Below, piece after piece: positions 23,001-32,678 of a DNA stretch of 64,000 nt. A program made the translations under genes and the position numbers. The notes below the pieces were generated by a model that had not been told where the DNA came from, did no database searches, and saw nothing but the letters and a program-made list of their open reading frames with translations. The stretch covers positions 496,001 to 560,000 of the forward strand of contig OZ037918.1 of the NCBI GenBank assembly GCA_964035575.1, in the 5' to 3' direction. The stretch's first letter is position 1. Every line of letters begins with the position of its first letter. The DNA comes from Rhynchopus sp. YZ270_cl-10 (Eukaryota; Euglenozoa; Diplonemea; Diplonemida; Diplonemidae).

Positions 23001-23159
23001 AGATACAAGCCCTACCCTCCGCCCCTGCAGAAACCCTGTCTTACGCGTGTCCATCACAATGACATCAGCAGACTTTGTGGGACGTGTATCCGGCTTCGCC
23101 CGTGAAGGCACGGTGGACTGCAAATGCCCAGGCATCGCAAGCGACGGAAGCTCCGGCAT
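20035..23159 (-). CDS. Amino-acid/auxin permease family transporter, four exons
   Basis: The protein is a predicted multi-pass membrane carrier of the AAAP family (SLC32/36/38-like), moving neutral amino acids with H+ or Na+. Exons are 23159-21882, 21561-21350, 20951-20825 and 20325-20035. Donors are GTATTT, GTATGC and GTATGT, acceptors are all CAG, and phases (0, 2, 0) match throughout, giving 635 aa. The first exon shows the family's first helix (NLTNAIIGSGVLGLPYIAS) after a ~47-residue cytosolic tail, then helices to about residue 390. The short second exon is a hydrophilic loop. The third contains HLLKTVFAIGICTFLALTVP. The fourth starts VFAVAGATSSVWLELILPS, the family's GA-T/SS motif, followed by an acidic loop and a last helix. 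Length is slightly above the usual 450-550 aa because of the exon-2 loop. No upstream promoter signal was identified. The exact substrate cannot be told from sequence. Confidence 0.9.
21562..21881 (-). other. Intron 1 of transporter (320 nt) with repeat relic
   Basis: The GTATTT...TTTTACAG intron holds a copy of the dispersed repeat (21620-21725, ending TTTACATCTGATATG), in plus orientation relative to the window, opposite to the gene. Read-through would stop after 42 codons. Confidence 0.8.
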
Positions 23160-23398
23160 TGTTAGGCTTTTGAGATAAAAAAAGGGAAAAAAACCCCCCC
23201 AAAAAAAAAGGAAACGAAAGCAAGGGGTGACCCGCTGTTGCTTGGGTTACTCCTGGCTTGGACAACCGCTTTCCTGTGGTGTAACGTAATGAGAGGGTCG
23301 GTAGGGTAATCAAGGATGTCAGACCTCAGACGGCTTATTCCGGCTTTAGGTAAGTAGATCTTCTGTATACCAACTGGGTGGGGGTGAAAAAGATGTCT

Positions 23399-23482
23399 GG
23401 TGCTCCTGAAAACCCCATTTTGCGTACTTGTTGCGTAGTTGTTGCGTACTTGGTATTTTTTTTTTTTTATTTCAGGAGCACC
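23399..23482. repeat. 84-bp inverted-repeat element
   Basis: It begins GGTGCTCCTGAAA and ends with the exact inverse. Inside are two near-direct copies of TTGCGTACTTG/TTGCGTAGTTG. No clean target duplication is visible. It lies about 240 bp upstream of the transporter start and could be a tiny MITE or a regulatory palindrome. Confidence 0.55.
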
Positions 23483-23983
23483 ATTGTCTGATAACAGGTT
23501 TTGAGGGAAAGGTTGGGTGTCTTGCTTCTTCTTTTTTGTTTGTTTTGCTTTCACATGAAGTGACACGTTGGGGAAGGGGGAGTGGGGAGATAATTTAGAA
23601 GTCTAAAAAAAAAAAAATGTACCGCTTTTAAAACTGTCCTTTAAAAAAATGAAAAGAAAACGTTTCAAAAGAACACAGTAGGTTGTGTTGGGTGGGGAAG
23701 CGGAGGGGCCTTACGTATAGGGAATGCTATTGTTATTATACAGGAGTACAACAGGTCTCGCAGGCAGGATAAACAAAAGTAGTTCTGGTCAAAAAAAAAA
23801 AAAAATTTTTTTTTTGGGACCAAGAAAAGAGGGTTCTTACCTAGGTTTGTTGCACCCCTGTCTAAATAAAAATAGATTCAATAAAGGCGGGTAACGTTAC
23901 TAAATTCAAAGAGAAACACGTAGAGACACCCACACGCAATAGCATAAATAATTAGCACTGTAAACGAGAATCACATTCATTTT

Positions 23984-24020
<37 letters not shown>

Positions 24021-24511
24021 CTGTTTTTTTCAGCCCATTATCGTCAAATTCGCAATTTTCTCAGATTTAGTTGATAAAAAAAAATTTTCCCCCCGGGAAA
24101 GGCAGGTCAAGTACTGTTCAGGGTTGGTGGTTTCCATTCTTTCTCCACTGCATAACTACTTTTTGCACGCGCTTGTATTCGTCAAACTTCGCGAACGCCA
24201 CCCTGCGATTCTTTAGCCGTATGAAAAAAGAAGAAAAAAATGGCGCCGCAGGCGAAAAAAAATAGGGTACGGTGTAAAAATGCTGGTTTACACCACATAG
24301 TCACTCAACAAACCCTTTTTTGCGGAGCAAAAAAGGAAAATGGCGCCGCAGGCAAAAAAAATAAGGGGTACGGTACGCAGCGAGCAGAAAAATTTTATGG
24401 TTCCATCATTCCAGTCATCTGGGGGTCGGGCGAGGGGTCCCCAAAAGTGCCCAAAAATCCCCTCTTTTTTTTTTTTTTCCCCTCCCAAAAAAAGATTTAG
24501 TTGATTTCAAC

Positions 24512-24703
24512 TAAACCCCCCCCACGGATATTATTTACCTCCACTTATTATTTACTTCACGGGTATTATTTACTCTCCCACTTATTATTTACTAATTTCT
24601 AACGTAAAAAACAGTTTTAATAAATTAAACCCGTTTATTATTTACTCTCCCGTTTATTATTTACTCCAAATTTAGTAAATAATATCCGGAGGGGGGGTTT
24701 AAA
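24512..24703. repeat. MITE-like unit with inverted C-rich ends
   Basis: The left end (AACCCCCCCC then GGATATTATTTAC) is matched by an inverse right end (GTAAATAATATCC then GGGGGGGTTTA). Between them are direct and inverse copies of TTATTATTTACTC. The flanks TA/TTTAA suggest a TA-type duplication but do not prove it. Confidence 0.6.
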
Positions 24704-25328
24704 TGCGAACCGCACGATAATCCCCTGGTTTTTTTTATTGGTATCCCTGACAACCCCCATTTTCGAAGGGTTGTTGCGATGATACCTATTGTTCTTTGAT
24801 CACACACACGACGACACCTTTTTACTCTTTGCAAGTACAAAAACTACGACATCAATAGCTAGCTTCACACAGGAAAAACGGGAAACGAAACAGGAGGAGA
24901 GTTTGTTAGCTGTAAGCTTTCCACGACCTGTCAAATATCGGGGGTGTCTACAAAGTGTACACCACACCCCTGTGTCAACTGTTAAAAACTCAACCTCAAA
25001 TGTCCACTCATTTTATGTTCCTCACTGATACTACGTGTACGTCTTTTTTTCGTTACCATATTGGTGACTTGCCTGTATGGCGTGTTTGGGTGAAAGAGGT
25101 CAACAAAAGGAAACGTTGTGAGTAATAAATGAGTGGTGCATGCTCAGTTGAGTTGCTAATCACACTTCCAGTGTAAGGAACAAAATAAATAAATAAAAAG
25201 AGTGCAGCATTGGGGGTAGCCTCCTTGCTGCTTTGTGGCCCACGACGAGAAGGTCATTTCATGTACTCGGCTTTTTCTGTATTATCCTTCTTCTTCTCCT
25301 GCTTCAGCTGCGATGAAAAAAAGTGCCA

Positions 25329-27560
25329 CTACGCACAGCTGCAGTTCTCAGAGGCACAAAGGAGCGACACGGGGCAGCTTTCGTCGCTGCAATTGGTGGC
25401 GGAGCATGTGATGCGGAGTGTCTTCCCTGCTGGTGACAGCACAGTCCATGAGATGGCCTCTGCGGGCGAGCCTTCAGCGTGTACAGTGAAGCTGTCTGCG
25501 TCCTCTTTCAACACTTTGTGGCGGACGCTTGAGGTTGTCACAATCTTCCCGACTTCTCCTATAAAAATCCAGTTGTTCGCTAGCCTAGGGGTGACTACAT
25601 AGTACGCATGCCCCAACGACGGTGGGTCCTGCACAACAGGTGCCGGGCAAGGCGGAAAAGCAAACGGATGTGTCTCCGACAGCACAGCCCCACCCTCCGG
25701 CCCACCCCAGTACTCCCAAATGAGATACTCCCCCCCACCACGCGGCGCTACGTCCTTGACAGTCAGGTCGTAGCCTTCAGTGAGGTTCAGCCCAAGCAAG
25801 TATGTCCACCTGTATTGCCCGAGGTCTGAGTGCGTGCTCCATATGTTCTGCACAGAGGCGTTGGCAAAGCCGAGGGCAAAGGTGCTTTCCAAGGTGGCGA
25901 TGGGCTTTGCAGCACGGAGGAGGAGCCCGTCGTCGCGTGTGGTGCGCATGATGAGTGAGTGGTTCATCTTGCCGACCTCGTCGGATGGGCCGTACGGGCC
26001 GCCTGTGAGGAGGCCGAGGACGGTTTCGTAGGCAGGGTCTGCGCGGGTGAGGTTGCCTTCGGTGCGTGAAGTACGCACGTTGTCTGAGGAGAGGTACATC
26101 CCAAGGGCATGGAAGAGCAGCGCGTTCAGGCCAAGCACCAGGTGCCGCGAAGGAATGCCCACAGCATCCCGCGAGCCACGTCCGTTCGTGACGCGCCCCA
26201 TCGCGGCTGTCTGCAGCAGCTGCGGTGGGTCCATCATGCAGAACTGCAGCGTCACACCCACCCGCACCGCAGCCGCCTCCATTGCACGCATCCACGTCTC
26301 CCCCACAGTGATGTTCCTACTCAAGACATGCTGTTGTCCGTTCATCACCGACAACAAGTCCTGTTCAAACATACGCATCCCAATGTCCGTCCCATTCGTG
26401 AAGAGATCCACGTAGAACTCTTCATCCTGCGGCAGGGAGTGGTTTGTGTCATCCACGAAGAAGTCGTAGTCTTTGATGTACACATTCTCTGAGCTGTACG
26501 TTGCCATGTAGAGGGAGAGCGGGGCGTCGAGCCAGGGCGTCATGCCCGAAGGGAACACTTCAGGCTGCGGCTGCCACTCGATAAGGCCACCACCGTCGCC
26601 GCCTGCCTGGTGGAACCAGTAGTCGTCCCATTGGAAGTAGCGGATTGGGATGCTTCTGTTCAACGCGTCCGCCTTCACCGCTTTCAGCGCCTCCTCGTGG
26701 TTTGCAAAGCCCGTCGAGCTGTGGTAATAGAACGCGCCGTTGTCCGTCCAGTAACCAAGATGGCTTAGCACAAAATCTTCCGAGTAGTGCAGGGGACGCT
26801 TCCCCGAGAGCTCAAGCAACCTCGCACCCCACGCGTCCAGCGTTGGCGCAATCCCGTGGCCAAAGCTGAGCAACGTTCTGTGAACATGCCCGGCAGGGAC
26901 TTCCGCAACACTCGCTTTGACCCCTGCCGCGAAGATACTTCCATCTGCAGAGCTGGCGTGGATCGACGACAGTGCATGCCCATAGGGCCCGATCACCGCT
27001 GCCCTCAGTTCTTTATCGTACAACAGCACTGGGATGCCGCTGTCGAATCCGCCCCAGAAATGAGTCCACTTCGAGACGTTTGTTGTGTAGAGCTGGTTGC
27101 CGTTCCAGGCGATCTGGTTCAACTGGGTGTCACCCTTTCCAACGAGGAAGGCTGGGAAGGCGGTGACAACGTCATTCTGCGTGGCTGTAACATCACTTTG
27201 GGGTACGGCTGCAGGGTAGTGCACCTCAAAGAGCAGCGCAGGGGTGTCCTGGCACACCTTCATGTGTGTCGTGAAGCGACCCTCCCCCGCAGTCCACTCA
27301 GTCGCCACACCAAGGAACGACCCCAGGCCCGTCTCCCTCCCGGAGTAGCGTCTGCTGCTTACGGCAATTGCACTTACATTCCACAACCCGGGGGCATATG
27401 AACCGCCCTCAGTAGTCGACACGCCACGCAAAAATACTTTCCCGTCAAGCAGCACGTCATATTCGGTACCCTCGACTTCCAGCGCAACCCCGCCACTGCC
27501 ATCAATGATCTCGCACTGCGCACAATGCAATGCAAACAGAATCAGGGTTGGCACCCTCAT
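25329..27560 (-). CDS. Secreted glycoside-hydrolase-like protein (clan GH-D type)
   Basis: This is a single-exon frame of 743 aa from ATG 27560. An upstream in-frame ATG at 27629 exists, but the one at 27560 is followed directly by a typical signal peptide (RVPTLILFALHCAQC). At least ten N-x-S/T sites and a Cys-rich C-terminus (SATNCSDESCPVS...) support an extracellular, cell-surface or vacuolar protein. Around residues 265-320 there is LSHLGYWTDNGAFYYH followed by IPIRYFQWDDYWF. A Trp/Asp-rich strand of this kind is found in TIM-barrel enzymes related to alpha-galactosidases and raffinose synthases, where the Asp on such a strand acts as nucleophile. The N-terminal third is beta-rich. Substrate and exact GH family are not determined. 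Codon use is GC3-rich like that of the transporter. Confidence 0.65.
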   Translation of the reverse strand: MRVPTLILFALHCAQCEIIDGSGGVALEVEGTEYDVLLDGKVFLRGVSTTEGGSYAPGLWNVSAIAVSSRRYSGRETGLGSFLGVATEWTAGEGRFTTHMKVCQDTPALLFEVHYPAAVPQSDVTATQNDVVTAFPAFLVGKGDTQLNQIAWNGNQLYTTNVSKWTHFWGGFDSGIPVLLYDKELRAAVIGPYGHALSSIHASSADGSIFAAGVKASVAEVPAGHVHRTLLSFGHGIAPTLDAWGARLLELSGKRPLHYSEDFVLSHLGYWTDNGAFYYHSSTGFANHEEALKAVKADALNRSIPIRYFQWDDYWFHQAGGDGGGLIEWQPQPEVFPSGMTPWLDAPLSLYMATYSSENVYIKDYDFFVDDTNHSLPQDEEFYVDLFTNGTDIGMRMFEQDLLSVMNGQQHVLSRNITVGETWMRAMEAAAVRVGVTLQFCMMDPPQLLQTAAMGRVTNGRGSRDAVGIPSRHLVLGLNALLFHALGMYLSSDNVRTSRTEGNLTRADPAYETVLGLLTGGPYGPSDEVGKMNHSLIMRTTRDDGLLLRAAKPIATLESTFALGFANASVQNIWSTHSDLGQYRWTYLLGLNLTEGYDLTVKDVAPRGGGEYLIWEYWGGPEGGAVLSETHPFAFPPCPAPVVQDPPSLGHAYYVVTPRLANNWIFIGEVGKIVTTSSVRHKVLKEDADSFTVHAEGSPAEAISWTVLSPAGKTLRITCSATNCSDESCPVSLLCASENCSCA

Positions 27561-28352
27561 TGAGAGCAGGGTGCAGGCCAAAAAGTCCACAAGAGAACGT
27601 ACGGAAAGCAAGGGACAATAATAAAACAAAGGTGGTGGGTGTGTATTTCAACAGTGTTCTGTCATGTATTGGGAAAGTGGAGCAGAGGTAATTTTCGGTA
27701 GATGTATACAAATGACGCGGTACAGAGCTGTTACATGGGAAAACAAAAACTAAAGAAGTTTTTACATTTGGAAAAGTAAGTGTAACAGTACTCAGGGACT
27801 AGTCACGATGCAGGCAAACATGGACTGTATGCCGGAAAGACAAAAAGGAATCGGATACAGTAGCAAACTCAAATGCAGAATCGTCTCTTTCGACTCAGTA
27901 TTATACCTTCAGCATAGGGTTCACTGTATAAAAAATACAAGGTCAGAAATAAACCTGATCCACTAACAATACTCCAAATTACACGTCCCCCGTGCGATAC
28001 ATGTATCGTTGTCGTTTTCTGGTGTCAATTTTGACACTTGTGTTCAATGGGGTTAAACCTAACAACAACAGTCTCTATTCATCGCTTTCAGTAATGTGTC
28101 TGTTACACTCACACAAAATTGAGACTGAGACAAAGAAGCTTTGTATATCAAGTGTCCTCAATCAAATATCCCTTTTCGCGAATGTGAACAAATAATAGAG
28201 TTGTCACGTTTTCACAAGAGAGTCAATTTTAGTAATAAAAGATCAAAACACTGTAAAGAAAATATCTGGTAGTGCAACCCACACAACGTAGAGATCACAT
28301 CTGCTTCACAATAGAAAACGAACCGGAGCATGAAAGCCTCCAAATTGTACTA
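27561..28352. other. Intergenic, no feature recognised
   Basis: This is the upstream flank of the hydrolase-like gene followed by A/T-rich single-copy-looking sequence. I see no gene, no clear promoter box and no repeat until the satellite fragment at 28353. Confidence 0.5.
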
Positions 28353-28419
28353 AAGAAAACAGCCCATCCAAAAAGCGTCGGTTTTGTTCCGAACAGAACA
28401 ACCCGTCCAAAAGCGTCGA
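28353..28419. repeat. Fragment of the 38-bp satellite, left of cassette complex
   Basis: It holds about 1.8 units of the same 38-bp repeat that fills 53101-60776 (CATCCAAAA-AGCGTCGGTTTTGTTC). It ends abruptly at ...GCGTCGA, where the first cassette begins with TTTGAG. The satellite resumes on the far side of the cassette complex with TTTTGTTCGC, the missing next part of the unit. Confidence 0.85.
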
Positions 28420-28492
28420 TTTGAGTTGACGGTCTTGAAAACACTTCGCTGGCTCGTGTGTCAAACGGTATGTGTATGGTTTGCACGTAACG

Positions 28493-29755
28493 CTCTACGT
28501 ATACGATACGATCTGTATGCAACGAACGCAACGCAACGAACGCAACGCATGCAACGCAACGCAACCGATGTGTACGTTACGATCTGTATGTAACGAACGC
28601 AACGCATGCAACGCAGCGCAACCGATGTGTACGTTACGATCTGTATGTAACGAACGCAACGCAACGAACGCAACGCAACGCATGCAACGCAACGCATACA
28701 ACGCAACGCAACCGATGTGTACGTAGCGATCTGTATGCAACGAACGCAACGCATACAACGCAACGCATACAACGCAACGCAACCGATGTGTACGATGCGA
28801 TCTGTATGCAACGAACGCAACGCATACAACGCAACGCATGCAACGCAACGCATACAACGCAACGCAACCGATGTGTACGATGCGATCTGTATGCAACGAA
28901 CGCAACGCATACAACGCAACGCATGCAACGCAACGCATACAACGCAACGCAACCGATGCGTACGTAGAGATCTGTATGCAACGAACGCAACGCATACAAC
29001 GCAACGCATGCAACCGATGTGTACGTAGCGATCTGTATGCAACGAACGCAACGCATACAACGCAACGCATGCAACCGATGTGTACGTAGCGATCTGTATG
29101 CAACGAACGCAACGCATACAACGCAACGCATGCAACGCAACGCAACCGATGTGTACGATGCGATCTGTATGCAACGAACGCAACGCATACAACGCAACGC
29201 ATGCAACCGATGTGTACGTAACGATCTGTACACAACGAACGGAACGCAACCTGTGCGTACGTAGCGATCTGTATGCAACGAACGCAACGCATACAACGCA
29301 ACGCATGCAACCGATGTGTACGTAGCGATCTGTATGCAACGAACGCAACGCATACAACGCAACGCATGCAACCGATGTGTACGTAGCGATCTGTATGCAA
29401 CGAACGCAACGCATACAACGCAACGCATGCAACCGATGTGTACGTAGCGATCTGTATGCAACGAACGCAACGCATACAACGCAACGCATGCAACGCAACG
29501 CAACCGATGCGTACGTAGCGATCTGTATGCAACGAACGCAACGCATACAACGCAACGCATGCAACCGATGTGTACGTAGCGATCTGTATGCAACGAACGC
29601 AACGCATACAACGCAACGCAACCGATGCGTACGTAGCGATCTGTATGCAACGAACGCAACGCATACAACGCAACGCATGCAACCGATGTGTACGTAACGA
29701 TCTGTACACAACGAACGGAACGCAACCTGTGCGTACGTAGCGATCTGTACGAGAG
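28493..29755 (+). repeat. ~57-bp minisatellite array in cassette I
   Basis: Units run from GATCTGTATGCAACGAACGC to ...CCGATGTGTACGTAGC. Their length varies by insertion or loss of AACGC pentamers and of GCAACGCAT segments. The same array type, at various lengths, occurs in nearly every cassette of the complex, in either orientation. Confidence 0.9.
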
Positions 29756-30301
29756 CATGCTACGGGTTTAACGCCATCGCGTTAACGCAACACCTGCGCC
29801 GCTGTGACACTTCGCTGGCTCGTGTGGTTGTGATAACGGAACGGTCTACACGTGTGTTACACACAACGATCTTACTATACGATACACACAACGCTCTGCA
29901 TATGCGATACACGCGTTAACCGCATCGTGTGGTAACCAAACGCAGCCCACCTTCGGTGGGCTGCTACAACGCGTGCCGTGTGTGGCCCATGCATGGTTCT
30001 CACAGCTCGCTGGCACGTTTCCCAAGCCGCAAAACCGGTCACCTGCCTGAAAAACCGGGTTTTCGGCCAAAACGCCTGTTTTGCCTGTAGAACCCTGTAG
30101 AAGCCTTAAGAAACACGTGTATAAAAGGGGTACTCGTGACACCCTGGTGTCAGGGTCTCTAACGGTTTAACGCTTCGCTGAGCCTATACACCCCCCAAAA
30201 AGTGTCCGATCTTTCCAAAGAAACAGTTTTTTGAGCTGGGCGAAGCTTCTACACCCTGAAAAAAAAACCGATTTTTGGTCGATTTTGGTCGGATCCACCA
30301 G

Positions 30302-30709
30302 CAGTGCTACCAACGCGACAAGAGATTCTAGTCGCGCGACAAAGTGCCACTTGTCGCGCTGTCGCGCCCAAAAAAAATTTTTTTTTTCGACATCACAAAA
30401 ATTTTCACCAAAAAAAAAAAAATTTTTTTTTTTTGGGTGTGGGCGATTTTGGAAAAAAAAATCCAAAAAAAAAAATCCAGAAAAAACCATCGCAGACGGT
30501 ACAGTAGCGACGTAAGCAAAAGCCATCATTTTTTGACCAAAATTTTGCTAAGTACCCGGAAAAAACGCGATTTTTCCTAACAAAAAAAAAAAAAAAAGTG
30601 TCTCAAAATGGAAAAAAAATTTTTTCGATTTTTGCGACAACTCATTTTGTCGCGCTGTCGCGGGTGGTTTGTCGCGTGTCGCGCGCGACTTGTCGCGTTG
30701 GTAGCACTG
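30302..30709. mobile_element. 408-bp MITE, intact copy, 7-bp target duplication
   Basis: The ends are inverted: CAGTGCTACCAACGCGACAA at the left and its inverse at the right. They are flanked by the direct repeat CCACCAG (30295-30301 and 30710-30716). Other family-2 cassettes show the uninterrupted site (GGATCCACCAGGGG at 51160-51176, inverse). The core has A8T10 and A-tract/T-tract palindromes. CAGTG ends suggest a hAT-related family, although hAT elements usually duplicate 8 bp. Confidence 0.9.
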
Positions 30710-30798
30710 CCACCAGGGAGGGGGGGGTGCCTTAGGGGGAGTTTTTTTAAACCACGCGCAGGGGGTTAAAAACTAGAAAACACAAGTGTTTTCTAGAA

Positions 30799-31869
30799 TT
30801 TGAGTTGACGGTCTTGAAAACACTTCGCTGGCTGGTGTGTCAAACGGTCTGTGTAGGGTTTGCACGCAACGCTCTACGTATACGATACGATCTGTATGCA
30901 ACGAACGCAACGCATACAACGCAACGCAACCGATGTGTACGTAGCGATCTGTATGCAACGAACGCAACGCATGCAACGCAGCGCAACCGATGTGTACGAT
31001 ACGATCTGTATGCAACGAACACAACGCAACGAACGCAACGCAACCAACGCAACGCATACAACGCAACGCAACCGATGCATACGTAGCGATCTGTATGCAA
31101 CGAACGCAACGCATGCAACGCAACGCAACCGATGTGTACGTAGCGATCTGTATGCAACGAACGCAACGCATGCAACGCAGCGCAACCGATGTGTACGATA
31201 CGATCTGTATGCAACGAACACAACGCAACCAACGCAACGCATACAACGCAACGTAACCGATGCGTACGTAGCGATCTGTATGCAACGAACGCAACGCATA
31301 CAACGCAACGCAACCGATGCGTACGTAGCGATCTGTCCGAAAGCATGCTACGGGTTTAACGCCATCGCGTTAACGCAACACCTGCGCCGCTGTGACACTT
31401 CGCTGGCTCGTGTGGTTGTGATAACGGAACGGTCTACACGTGCGTTACACACAACGCTATGCATATGCGATACACGCGTTAACCGCATCGTGTGGTTACC
31501 AAACGCAGCCCACCTTCGGTGGGCTGCTGCAACTCGTGCCGTGTGTGGCCCATGCATGGTTCTCACAGCTCGCTGGCACGTTTCCCAAGCCGCAAAACCG
31601 GTTACCTGCCTGAAAAACCGGGTTTTTGGCCAAAACGCCTGTTTTGCCTGTAGAACCCTGTAGAAGCCTTAAGAAACACGTGTATAAAAGGGGTACTCGT
31701 GACACCCTGGTGTCAGGGTCTCTAAGGGCTCCCAGCCTCGCTGAGCCTATACACCCCCCAAAAAGTGTCCGATCTTTCCAAAGAAAACGTTTTTTCGGCT
31801 GGGCGAAGCTTCTACACCCTCAAAAAAAAAACCGGTTTTTGGTCGTATCCAGCAGGGGGGAGGGGGAGA
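30799..31869 (+). mobile_element. Cassette II (family 2, forward, 3'-truncated)
   Basis: It starts TTTGAGTTGACGG directly after cassette I's terminal AA. It has a short minisatellite (about 30885-31335), the hairpin at 31505-31527, the TATAAAAGG box near 31684 and the core. It stops at ...GGGGGAGA without the usual terminal palindrome. The next cassette begins at T 31870. Confidence 0.75.
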
Positions 31870-32678
31870 TTTAGTTTTTTTTGGCAATCCTTAACACTCC
31901 TGGCTGGTGTGGTTGATAAACGCAACCGAACACAACGAAACGGATCCGCTCTATACGTTACGATCCGTATGCAACCAACGCAACGAACGTAACCAACCGA
32001 ACACACCCAACGCAACGTAACGGATGCAACGCAAGCAACGCAACCTATGTGTACGTTGCGATCTGTATATATCGATCTCAACATAACGAACGCAACGCGT
32101 ACAACGCACCGTAACCGATGTGTACGTAGCGATCTGTATGCAACGAACGCAACGCATGCAACGCAACGCAACCGATGTGTACGTAGCGATCGGAACGCAA
32201 CGAACGTAACCAACCAAACACAACCAACGCAACGCAACCGCTCCGTACGTTGCACTCTGTACGTTACGATCTCTACACAACGAACGCAACGCATGCAACA
32301 CAACGTAACCGGTGTGCACGTAGTGATGTGTACGCAACGAAGGCAACGCAACCAACACAACGAGTGGTTACAAACCCCCACGCATGGTTCTCACACCGCT
32401 CTGGCACGTTTCACACGCTGCAAACCCGGTTACCTGCCTGAAAAACCGGGTTTTCGGCCAAAACGCCTGTTTTGCCTGTAGAACCCTGTAGAACCCTTAA
32501 GAAACACGTGTAAAAAAGGGGTACTCGCGACACCCTGGTTTCAGGGTCTGTCAGGGTTTGGAGGTCTTTCTCATTTGCAAACCCTAAAAAAAACCGCCTA
32601 TCTTCCCAAGAATCCACTTTTTTGACCTCTTTGGACGTTTAGGGACCTGAAAAAAAATGGCCGAAACCCACCCTGGGG

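Larger units (their letters stand above)
23160..25328. other. Intergenic, 5' flank of transporter and repeats
   Basis: No gene is seen. The stretch holds a small inverted-repeat element at 23399-23482, a ~35-nt poly-T tract at about 23984-24020, two copies of an ATGGCGCCGCAGGC motif (24239 and 24339), a MITE-like unit at about 24512-24703, and A/T-rich sequence up to the 3' end of the glycoside-hydrolase-like gene. Confidence 0.55.
28420..30798 (+). mobile_element. Cassette I (family 2, forward)
   Basis: Its 5' end is TTTGAGTTGACGG with GCTGGCTCGTGTG shortly after. Next come a ~57-bp minisatellite (28493-29750), a conserved core with a 9-bp stem hairpin (29942-29964), an ACACGTGTATAAAAGG box (about 30114-30128), and a 3' terminal palindrome CTAGAAAACAC-AA-GTGTTTTCTAG ending at AA 30798. 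It contains a 408-bp MITE at 30302-30709. No protein-coding gene is seen. Confidence 0.8.

Noticed and set aside
27561..27629. Upstream ATG of the glycoside-hydrolase-like gene
   Set aside because: Starting 23 codons upstream would bury the signal peptide; the ATG at 27560 places it at the N-terminus.
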